DNA of 64,000 nt, taken from positions 17,381,752 through 17,445,751 of the forward strand of contig CM041548.1 of the NCBI GenBank assembly GCA_023238725.1, given 5' to 3'. Both the position numbers and the translations under genes were made by a program. Under the pieces are notes generated by a model that saw nothing but the letters and a program-made list of their open reading frames with translations, did not search any database and had not been told where the DNA came from. Origin of the DNA: Scortum barcoo. Its lineage: Eukaryota; Chordata; Actinopteri; Centrarchiformes; Terapontidae. Positions 50,301 through 59,509 of the stretch are shown here, in pieces; the first letter of the stretch is position 1, and the number at the start of each line of letters is the position of its first letter.

Positions 50301-53300
50301 TTCTTCCTCTAGCTATTAAGGCTGTCAGCTAAAAAACAATAATGAGTAAAATGAGTGAAATAAATTATGTGAGCTCTTAGATTTTGGTTAACTGGAGTGC
50401 AAGTCCCATTTTCTTCTGTAGAGCAAATACTATGATAACTTCTAAGCTAAATCAAATGGCTTGACAAAGTTGTGTTGTACAGTTGATCAAACTTTTTTTT
50501 ATATCTACAAATCTTTTCTTGAAAACTTAGAGACAAACCGGAATTTATTCATTTCATTGTAGACATGAGAAAAAATCTGATAATTTGAGAATGTATGTGC
50601 TACAATCAGGATCTGATTTACATTGGTTTGTGGTGTCTTCTTAGCCCTTGCAGGCTGTGCATATTTGCAAGCATAAAACACAGCTAAAGACTTCATTACC
50701 ACCAACAGTATTGTTTGTAAAACAAAAAAGGACTAATAATAATAATTTGATTGACGAGAAGCTTTTGTAAGTCGAGCGGTAATTCTGAGTTGATCCTCCA
50801 TTAGTGAATCATTTGACCTTTAATAGATCATTGAAACTTTATGGCCTGCACAGCCGGTAGAGTAAGTTTCAAGAAGGGGTAAGATTACAAACTCTGTTTA
50901 CTTTAATGGCAAAAAGATTTTGTGTTGTCACACGCAATGTGTGGGTGACCAGTAAAAGGTCAAAGTGAAGGTGAAAAGGTTGTGAAACTACACGAAGAAT
51001 TCACATCCTGACTCACCGTCATGCAACCTGACATTAGACACCAAAACTATTTTCTCTTTACTGTTTCATACAGGTGACACAGACGAGGGTAATGCCAGGA
51101 GTAGATTATAAAAAGGTTATGAGAATATAATTGCCTTCAAGAACTGCTTAACAGCATTGTTGAAAATTAACAGAGAGAGAAAACTCTTAAAAAGGTCACA
51201 ACTAGACGCTGGTATTTCTTTTATGTCCTTTCAGATAATCATTTGAATATTGTAACAGAGAGAAGGATGACTGAAATCAAACTGTGCAGAAATATCTGCA
51301 GGTGTTGGGGACTTTTCCAAAATGACTGCACATAAAGGCAGAGCATTATTAGGCGCATGAGTACATAAAATTTGAGTATCACTGGCCCTGAACGGACTTG
51401 TCCCCACACTGACCACACACAATGAGTCTCTCTCAAAGGGCTGGTTCTGCAACTAAAACTTTTTTTTTTCCAAATCACCCACAAAGCCGTAGGTTTAGGG
51501 TAAGAAATATGGAGGACACAATGAAGTAAATATGTGCTATTAATTTAAATTTTTTTACATTACATCTATCAAGCAAATAAAAAAAAGATAAATTGTAACT
51601 GTGCTTTGAATCATACTGGTAGTATAACAAAAACTTGAAATGGTATTTATATCTGTCTTTGACCAGTTTTAAGTTCTAGCGTCTTTTCAGCTTAAATAAA
51701 TAAAAAAAAAAAACCAACAGAAAATCAAAGTTGTAAGTAAGATTAGTTGCCCCTTAATAGTGTCTGTATGTATTATATATACACACACAACACATTCGGC
51801 AAGCAATCGCTCATTGGACTCATTGCCAGGAGCGCAAGATTATAACTGAGATGGAGCTGAATGAAAATATCAACAATTTTATCGACTCAGATCTGCTCTC
51901 ATCTGGGCTTTGGGGGCTGTACTCTAGAAGTGATGAACATTTGAAAAGTGATGATGAATCGTCTCCCCTCATCCCTGCTGCAAATGAGCCCTCACAAAAG
52001 GCCCAGATGGACGCGTCGAATATTTCACTCCCCTCCAAAAGACAACACAAAGAGGCATGGCTGCGAACTCAAAACACGGCTCTATTAGCATACGGTAAGG
52101 CAAACAGTCTGGAAGCGGTGCATCTGGGGTGGAGCCTTTATCAATATTGATTGTGAAGGATTGCCATCAGCAGTTCTGCTCTAGTAGATGAACCCAAGCA
52201 GAAACCACATAGGCTGCAGCGAACTTGGAGTAAAAATGTGAGCCCTTCCATAATTACAGGATTTAAAAAAAACAAACAAAAAAAAAAAAAAAAAAAAACA
52301 GCCTTTTCAGATCTCGATGAGTGTCTCTAAAAATACATGACCTATATGAAACTATGAATGGGAAAAGAGTTCATGTGTACTGTATCCAACTAGCACGTTT
52401 TTGTGGTTTAGTCTCCCTTCTCTCTTCATGTCTATAGGGGATTAACCAGAAGTTTGATGAGTGCACAGTAGTGTGACCGCTACTGGTGTGACACATCTGA
52501 ATCTCAGACCAAACTGTTGGCAAGTGGCACTGTGGGTAATGCAAGTGCCATGTATTGTCAAGGAAGAAGAATGCTTGGAATGAAAAAACGAAAGATCTCT
52601 GATTCTAATGAATCAACTTCGACACTTTCCCCATCCGACAATGTTTTAGGATTGCAATGTGAAATCAGTGGAGTACTCTTTAAGAGATACAGTACTGTAT
52701 TTATAGACGTACTTATTCCACAAAGTTCATGTATGTTTATGATTGATTTAATAAGATAAAACCCTGGTATTTTGTATTTAGATTGACCATTTGAAATAAG
52801 AGTCACTTGTACAATTTCCTTTTTGTTTTTGGATGAAGTGTGGGGGTTTTTAGCAATTTTCTTTGATGTTAGACAATCTAAAACAAAAGACTGGAGCATT
52901 TCTGTTGGTCTGATTGGGGGAAACAGTGTTAGATGGTGTAAAACCAAAAATGATCGGCATCTGAAGGAATGGCCCAGCCTGGTCTAAGACCGAAAGCTGA
53001 GTGTTATGAAAACGACTTATGTAAGGTTAAGGTGCGGTTTAAATGCCCTCCATAAGGTGATCAACAGTGAATTCTCCACAAGTTTGTCATTCCGCTTGTA
53101 AAGGCCAAGTAAAGGCCTAAAGTTGTTCAACTGGCTTCAAATTTCATGTTACCAGAAATATCCATACACCTGCATCTCTTTCAGAATATGATTCTCTTTC
53201 AGAAGATGAAAAACATACTTAAAAAGGAAACAAAGATACCCGCTTTAGTCTTAATGATGTGACAGATGGTCTGAACAAAAGGATATTTTAGTGGCCAAAA

Positions 53301-56300
53301 GAAAATTTGCATTTCTTTACCAGAGGGCACTTAGAGGTGGCCGGACTCCCCAGTCTAAAAAATGTACATGTGATTTGTCATAACCTGATGACACAACTAC
53401 AGAGGAAGCCTGCAAAACAGGTGGGGCTGACAAAATGCCTCATCTTTGAGTAAGCATCAGCATACCTGTTCATCAGAAACCGTACTTTTTAAGTGGACAA
53501 CAGAACTTGTTTGTTGACTTATTGAAAAGGAAAAAAAAACCCATCAGTGGAACGATGACAACAAAGACACACACACAAATACAAATAAACATAAACACAT
53601 GCACACACACAGTGTGTGTTGAAAAAATCTGCAGCACTCCCTCTTTCTTGATATTTATTCTTATATTATTTGCCGTGAAGTGTATTTTCACTCTTAACCT
53701 CCATTCAACCTGCTTATAATTCCACTTTGCTTGTTACCAAAGTGAATACTGTTTTGCATATAAAATAAATCCTTTTAATGCACAAATAAAAAGCTGCAGT
53801 TGTAAAAAAGAAAAAAAATACACTGGGATCCTTTTTTTGATTTCTGTGTTTAACAAATTTTTTTCACAGTATGTTTTCACTATATTCTCTTTCCCCTCTG
53901 GGACAAGTAAATTGAAGCTGAAAATTGAACTTTGCTGCCATCTTGTGGTTTCAAAGATACAACAACATAATGCAGCAAAGTTGAATAATCCAACACACTT
54001 GGAATAAATAAGAAGCCATACTGACGCCAATCAACAACATTTAAGTGATCTACAGACAAAATGCATGATTACTGCTACAAAACCAGCTGACAACAGATTG
54101 ACTTAACTGTATAAAATGGATATTAATGAATTCTTGTAATACAGAAATCAGTAGAAAAACCTCTGTATTATAAATACAGTGATGCTGATTAAAGCTTTTC
54201 TTTTTCTTGTGCACCGCAATCCTGATGTGTTAACATGATCTTGGCTGTTACCGCAACCCTGCACCCGTCACACGACGTGCACACAAATTCCTCTTAAAAT
54301 CTTGGTCTTTTCAAAAATCTGTTTTCTCCCTCATCTCAAGGCAAGAAACAGAAAGCAATGCTCTTTGCCTTCAACACTTCTGACACACCAAGCACACTTT
54401 TTCTGAGTAGCACGCGTTCAGATGCCGCAGTTCACCCTGCTGTGCCAAAGAGAGTATGGAGCGGTTATATAAATGTGTTAATGAGCAAAGGAACCCTCTG
54501 GCGTGAGACTCCAACGCTATGGATGTCGGGACACGTTGTGAAGCTAAACTGGATCGTGATCTTGTGAGAAAATCTGGCCAAAGTTTTAAACATTTCCTGC
54601 ATCGATAACACACGTGGGTATGGTGTCGTTCTGCTCCTGCAAGCGACCCAAATAATACTAATTTGTCAACCTAAACGATCGTGCTGGAAGAGGCCATGGG
54701 GATGTAGGCAGAGAACCAGAGGTCAGAGACATCGAGCAGCTACAGGCTTGAAAGAGAGCCATAAAACCTGTTTTTTTGTTTATCAGGAACAGAAGCTGTG
54801 GTTGGTTTGATTTCATGCCACTAATGATGGATCATTATGCAGTTATCATTATGCAATTTTCATGACAAAAACAATCAAAACATCTAAAAAAAAACATCTC
54901 AAAGCAGATGACCATCAGAAATTGGAGAAAGCAGACAGTGCTACACAATAGTAGCATATTAATATATATATGTTTTGAGAGTAGAGCTAAAAAAATGATC
55001 AATTTGTCACACTGTCAACAAATTTGCTAAGCAATTACTCACTTAATTCATTAAGCAGAAATGCCAAACATTTGCTGGTTTTTCAAATCTGAGGATTTGC
55101 TGCTTTTTCTGATACACATCGGGCTCAGGGAACTTGTGATGGTACATTTGTCACCATTTTCTGAAATTTATAATCTGAACAATATTGAAAATAATCATTA
55201 GCTGAAACTCTAGTAAAGTGTTTGGAGATGAGCTACTTGCAAAAAAAACATTTCTTTATTTAAAAGGTTTTATTTATGCAATATTTGACATTTTATCCCT
55301 GAAATGACACTTAAGGAATCATTCACCATCACTTTTTCCTTTAAGTTCTGCGAGTGTATTGAACCTTGAACATTGTTATAGTGTACTGAGCCAGACTGTG
55401 AATGGGCCGCGCTGTTACAGCTCCACAAATCAATACTATGCCCTTACTGTGCCTAGTGATGGCTCAGGGTTGAACAAACAGGACGGACAGGCAAAAATCA
55501 ATCGAGTTGCTGCAAGTGTTCTTCCTGCAGACTCTACGCGGACATGTGACCTGTGGACTGCACGTGCTGCTTGGATCAGTAAGGCCACGGAGCAGAGGGG
55601 TACGCGACAGTGAGAGCCGAAAACACCGATGATGCTGCATTATATCGCTTGATGTGCAGCACATTAAAAAAAGGTGTGTTCAAAACTGCTCTGGTATGTA
55701 AGCAGCTCTGTTGGTAAATGAGACAGCTCATCAGCTGCTGACCTCTTTATCCGGGGAAATGTTTAGCCTTGACACATCTCTAGGCCTCATCATATGACAG
55801 CACGGTAATGTCTATCCTGGCCGCATGTAAACAGCATATCGTTTTACATTAGTGATATTAGTGACATTAGTGAAAAAATCAAAACTAGTTTATGGGTCTA
55901 ATATTAGGCTTACATGCCAGTATGGTTGCTACAGATCAGCAATACAAAAAAAAAGCAATAAAATAAAAATAAAATAACTCTCACTTGTTTTACCCAAATT
56001 TGAACTTAATCGACTAAAACACCATGAGTTAGGGACAATTTAATACGCATGTTCATTCATGTACTGACTCATACAAAAAAAAAAAAAAAAACTTCATTCA
56101 AAGATGATAACTTACCCCTGACTCAGGTTGGGTTGAGGCGCGCCTGCAGCTTCGGTATCAGGTCGGCGTGCGTCTGCGTTCGAGGCTGACAGCTCGACTG
56201 TCACCTGCTTGAGCACTGTCGTGGTTCTGTCGCTGCTCTGAGTAATCCTACCCTCCCACTCACTACTCTGTGGAGCCCTATTGTGTTCGGTCTCTGTGGC

Positions 56301-59300
56301 ATCTGATTGCAGCTCGGCGCTCTGTGTCAAAGTGCCTGTGATGGCCTCTGCTCCACCGCAAGTATCAGTGACTGCACTTGTTGCGGCGTTACTCTTGGTT
56401 TCTGTGCTTTCTGTGCCTGCAGTGAGTGAAACTGGCTTTTCTGCCTCACTAGGTTTGGGTGTGATCGTGTGTCCTGTCGTGTTACTGGAGGTGGCACATG
56501 TATATTTGGAGCTCCTTATGTCTTTGTAAACCAGATATGGTGCGTTCCGGCTCAGGAGCTGCGCCTTTTCATCAGGGGGGTCTGCTGTTTTCACCTCCTC
56601 AGTCCAGCTCCCCTCCGACCCCTCCCCCTGCCCATGCGACTCACCGGAGGGTGGAGCAAAGTCGCATACCATCAGTGCTTTCACCTGCTCGACCGGTGTG
56701 TCCGGTAACTCCTCCTCTCTCTCCACCTGCCCCTCTTCTTTCAGCTGAGGAAATGCTGCGGTTGCCACTTCTTTCTCCGAACTCTTTGCATCATTGCCTT
56801 CACAAATCCCAGTTTTCTGCACTTCAGCTTCTGAACTCCGACCTCTCTGTTGTTGCTGCTGCGCATCAGCCCAGCTTCTAACTTCCTCCTCCTTTTCTTC
56901 GTTGCCCACTTTGTCCTCATTCTGTATCTTAACAATCACCACCTCCATTCTTCTCTCATTTGTCTCGCTTATCCCTCTTTCTGCAATCTCCCCCTGCTGC
57001 AGAAAATCCTCATACACCCCGATCTCCTCTTTCTCCCTGATAACCGTGTGAATTACTTCTCTTTCGTCCAATGTGTACATCTCCTCAGTCCCGCTCTCGT
57101 CTGTGTTGTCCTCTTCGGCGCTGTAGTAGATCTCCATGGTGCTGCCATCGTCCGATCCCACGCTCAGATATGTTGGACTTAAAGGACCACCGAACCCATC
57201 CATCTGTCCCGAAGCGGCAGAGAAGCTCTCCGTTGTTTCAAGTTTTAGCTCAAGACCCTTCGCCGCGCTCATGTTTTCAGGCACAGGGGAAGGACGGCCA
57301 GTATCAGCGCTCGCCTCGCCTCTGACTAACTCTTTCACTAGGATCACTCTCCGTTTAGAGTCGGTAACCCGAGTATCTGTCCCCTGAGATGTTACACAGT
57401 CAGAAACAGGAGGGGCAGGGTTTTGAACCACAGCGACCGACCTGACGGTATCTTGAATGAGGCTGATGCTGTCTGATTTCACCTCTGAAAGGGAGTGGGT
57501 CAGCTCTGAGTAAGGAATGCTATCACTGTTAACCGGTTTGGAGCCTGAGCTGAGAGAGGAGAGCGGATATCTGCGGTGGACATCTAGGTCTCTGTGAGGC
57601 TCAGAGGACATCTGGTAAGAGGTGAATCCGGAGCTGTCGGCGGAAGAAATCACTGTTCTCTCGCTGCAAGCGTCATTTACGTTCGTATAACCGCCTGCAG
57701 CATCATCCTTCCCGCCGGCGGAGGAGGCAAACTCATGTGAAGCTGACAGGCGAGAGTATATAACATTAGTCTCCATGTGACGTTCATTCAGGGTTTTCAC
57801 CATGACGGGTTCTAATTTGGTGTTAAGGTGTCTTATCTCGGTGCGGATTTGAGGTGGGGGGTTCGAGAGGGATGAGATCACCTCCGCTGTAAAAGTCTGG
57901 GGGAAAAGTGAGTCGTACAGCGCTCCATAAACTGCATCTTGATTGACGGGAGGGGGGCTCTTTAGGCCGCTCGCGTCTGAAGTTGAGCCGGCGACGCTAT
58001 CGCCAGTTTCGGGAGTAGACCTCTCAGCGTGAGAAATTGAGACTTTGTGATGGATGGAAGCAGATCGTGCATACCAGGCGCTCGAGAGCGGAGTTGTCAG
58101 CGCGAGGAACGGGGGCTGTCTCCGTAACAATGGCGTCTATTTTGGAGTAAGCACTTGCCAGGGAGGGTTTAGCACTTCCCGGACCTGCACTGTCAGCTCT
58201 GTCAGGGGCATCAGGTTGATGATGTGATAATGTAACTCTGACGGACTCCGTGAGAGAGTTTTCCGTTTTTGTGGGAGGCTGCCGGAGGATGTCACTGTCA
58301 CACGGGCCGTTGCTTGCACAGAGTGAGTCGACAATTGCTGCTTTGCGATCTGAAGTGTCAAGAACGACTGGAGGCTGGCCAGCTGGAGGGATAGGTACTG
58401 TCTGGTTATCAGCAGCAGAGGTACTTTCTGCACGAGTCGAGGGGGCAGATGAGTTCTTCTTCACCTCTAATGAGTCCCTGTTATCCAGCTGCAGCTTGGG
58501 AATGGTGGCAATCGGCGCTTTCCGCGGCTCCTCGTGCACCTCGAAAAGACCGGAGCCGTTCGTCAGAGGCTCCTCTGCTTCGGGTTGGGTGTTTCTGGCA
58601 GCAGATGGCCGCGATTGGTCGGTGAGAGCGAAATACGATTGTGTCTGGTTTACGGCCACAGGGGGAGGAGAAGGGATGTCGAATATATTGCTGGTGTCAA
58701 GCTCTGGCTGAGACATACTCAACCTCTTCTTGGTGTCGGCCTGATCCGGCTCCATCTGATTGAGGTCCTGAGCAGTCTAGAAGAAGATCGTTGACAGTTT
58801 CACTCATGGAATAATGAAAAATATACAGTAAAGCACTTTTATGGATTGTGTCAGTGTTAAGCCTCAGGTATTAAAAAAAAAAAACAGGAAGATTGTTAAA
58901 CAACACTTAAAGCTGTTTCTAGAATCCTTAAACCTGCGACAACTTTATTTTTTACTGTGAAAGCAGTGAGAATGAACCAAAACAGTAAAGCTGCAGGTTG
59001 GACGGATAGAAAATGTAAAATAGATTCATGTATTCTCTTTAAGTTCATCGCTGTGATACCTTCATTTTGTTCTCCATTGTCATTTAATATGTAATTATAA
59101 AACTGGACACCTTTAAAGACTGTTGTAACCATCTACATAAAAAAAAATTATATATTCGTTCAACTGATCCAAAGAAAAAAAATTTCAATCAATTTCAATT
59201 ACATAATTATATAAATGAGAATTCATGAGAGGACCAAACAGAGGTTATTGATAAGTCAGACAAAACTATGATCATATAAAAAGGTAAGAAAAGATGCATT

Positions 59301-59500
59301 TGACACTCTTGGATTTGAGGAAAACTCTCAGGTAACGGGGTTACCTCCTCTTGCTCTTCAATGCCGGGGCCATGAAGGACAAAAGTGCTCTTGGAGATAT
59401 TCTCTTCATCTTTCTTCTTCCTCCTCCTAAGACCGAAGGAAAAGGTAGCGAACCTTTTGGGCTTGCGGAGGTCCATCTCTGAGTAGCTGAGTTCTTTGCC
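31437..59500 (-). CDS. crybg2: beta/gamma-crystallin domain-containing protein 2-like (AIM1L-like), 5' end not in window
   Basis: A very large non-lens crystallin-fold protein; 22 exons are visible, encoding about 2,340 aa. Exon starts on the minus strand are 59500, 58776, 49625, 47465, 41754, 39732, 37805, 36893, 36550, 36305, 36169, 35891, 35150, 34902, 34693, 34092, 33847, 33633, 33317, 32419, 32124 and 31525, with stop TAA at 31437-31439. Order: disordered Ser/Glu/Pro-rich N-terminal part, linker KEKEHGKLNPRPGK, twelve beta/gamma motifs, then a ricin-type trefoil ending in WEIELL. CRYBG1 and CRYBG2 share this layout; CD52-like neighbours favour CRYBG2. The family is linked to cytoskeleton and tumour suppression (CRYBG1); the function of CRYBG2 is little known. 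Four frame breaks occur, all in the N-terminal exons (see findings), while every crystallin and trefoil exon is intact. The 59500 exon begins with a strong acceptor, so at least one exon lies further upstream; ATG at 59476 is a possible internal start. Confidence 0.85.
32168..32200. repeat. CA microsatellite in a CRYBG2-like intron
   Basis: About 16 CA units lying 44 bp upstream (minus-strand sense) of the 32124 acceptor; on the minus strand it is a TG run in the branch-point region. Confidence 0.9.
33194..39732 (-). CDS. crybg2: CRYBG2-like: twelve beta/gamma-crystallin motifs, one per exon
   Basis: Motif-bearing exons start at 39732, 37805, 36893, 36550, 36169, 35891, 35150, 34902, 34092, 33847, 33633 and 33317. 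Small linker exons at 36305 (12 codons) and 34693 (11 codons) separate domains. Typical motif starts are IFDRPGMCGQRIEV, VLYEKPDFKGEKIAL, LVYAQPFFQGVPRVLE, VIYDKPYFTGKSRTI, VGYEKEGFRGHQYLLEEG, IAYSHVDFSGNQYILEKG and VICEYSNYRGRQFLLE. They fit the Y/F-x4-F/Y-x-G pattern. In each domain the first motif exon ends in phase 2 and the second motif exon opens with the completing base, directly before Trp in every pair. All twelve are open with consistent phases, giving six crystallin domains. The second motif's exon (37805) carries an extra NGQ-rich insert. Confidence 0.9.
35491..35548. repeat. 31-bp-period tandem duplication in a CRYBG2-like intron
   Basis: AAGAACATTAAATATTAGTG plus seven further matching bases occurs at 35491-35517 and again at 35522-35548. 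A recent intronic duplication. Confidence 0.9.
37850..39610 (-). other. CRYBG2-like intron
   Basis: Intron between motifs 1 and 2. It contains a perfect 17-bp tandem duplication (TGACTGTAAAGCACTTG at 39158 and 39175) and a T-run near 38961-38977. No other gene was recognised. Confidence 0.5.
39735..46650 (-). other. large CRYBG2-like introns around the 16-codon linker exon
   Basis: Only the exon 41754-41707 (LTKEKEHGKLNPRPGK, phase 0 on both sides) is coding. The remainder holds a GT microsatellite at 42467-42492 and long A-runs at 44070-44087 and 44340-44363. I see no nested gene. Confidence 0.5.
42467..42492. repeat. GT microsatellite
   Basis: About 13 GT units in a CRYBG2-like intron. 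Confidence 0.88.
46657..47465 (-). CDS. crybg2: CRYBG2-like: exon 4 in view, with frame break at a 23-bp duplication
   Basis: Opens in phase 0 with LQDQQLPGTRGLNLPL and continues through SRLDNSVIFGSHRSASIDQG and GTDATASRFDRFSFLL. The entry frame stops at 46920-46922. A second frame takes over with GSIDLHRSFTPTDSPLSMFG and ERNLAMKYRAFPDAY, ending at a GTGAGT donor (46656). The switch coincides with a 23-bp-period tandem duplication at 46973-47016. The AMKYRAFPDAY ending leads naturally into the KEKEHGKLNPRPGK linker exon, so the second frame is the real one downstream. Confidence 0.75.
46973..47016. repeat. 23-bp tandem duplication inside coding sequence
   Basis: GAGCTGACGCCCAGCGACGGC occurs at 46973-46993 and again at 46996-47016. 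The period of 23 is not a multiple of three. Confidence 0.92.
48410..49625 (-). CDS. crybg2: CRYBG2-like: exon 3 in view, with two compensating frame shifts
   Basis: Begins GSLADSGTPTASLEVLASEN (its first base completes the codon from exon 2) and ends MKQSQ before a donor at 48409. Low-complexity Ser and Gln runs (FSSSSSSFPSSS, EQQQQ) suggest disorder. The entry frame stops at 49001-49003. A second frame is open across EEWWRSLVEQEEPATPAG to DDTDSFKG. The first frame resumes with SRFTGVFKATLVELVSDP and SPFQFDMDSLVDTLKSMG, phrases typical of conserved blocks. The shifts behave as one missing base near 49003-49047 and one extra base near 48840 (a GGG run). Confidence 0.78.
49103..49165. repeat. 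GGA-rich trinucleotide tract, coding poly-Ser/Pro on the minus strand
   Basis: Reiterated GGA/GGAG on the plus strand encodes a Ser-rich run in CRYBG2-like exon 3. Confidence 0.75.
49640..56100 (-). other. 6.5-kb CRYBG2-like intron
   Basis: No exon matching the gene was found here. A 99-codon plus-strand frame (51851-52150) and an 80-codon one (52517-52759) have no recognisable domain. Contains A-runs (for example 52274-52299) and simple sequence. Confidence 0.5.
56116..58776 (-). CDS. crybg2: CRYBG2-like: giant N-terminal exon (about 887 codons) with one frame break
   Basis: The acceptor CTTCTTCTAG precedes 58776. The exon opens TAQDLNQMEPDQADTKKRLS in phase 0 and ends with NLSQ plus two bases before GTAAGT (phase 2). 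Composition is rich in Ser, Thr, Glu and Pro, with acidic stretches (YYSAEEDNTDESGTEEMYTL) and little hydrophobic patterning, so it is probably disordered. The first 231 or so codons and the remaining 650 or so are in different frames. The change lies between 58024 and about 58130 and equals one extra base. A G5 run at 58111-58115 (C5 in the sense strand) is the obvious place. Removing a 52-bp stretch bounded by GT and AG (58074-58023) would also restore the frame, but that is shorter than usual vertebrate introns. Confidence 0.78.
59345..59500 (-). CDS. crybg2: CRYBG2-like: 5'-most exon in view
   Basis: 52 codons, phase 0 at both ends: GKELSYSEMDLRKPKRFATF followed by SFGLRRRKKKDEENISK and ending EEQEE. 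The upstream sequence is a long pyrimidine tract ending TTCCTCTCAG, a strong acceptor, so a preceding exon exists. The basic RRRKKK run resembles a nuclear or membrane-proximal basic patch; its role is unknown. Confidence 0.75.
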
Positions 59501-59509
59501 CTGAGAGGA

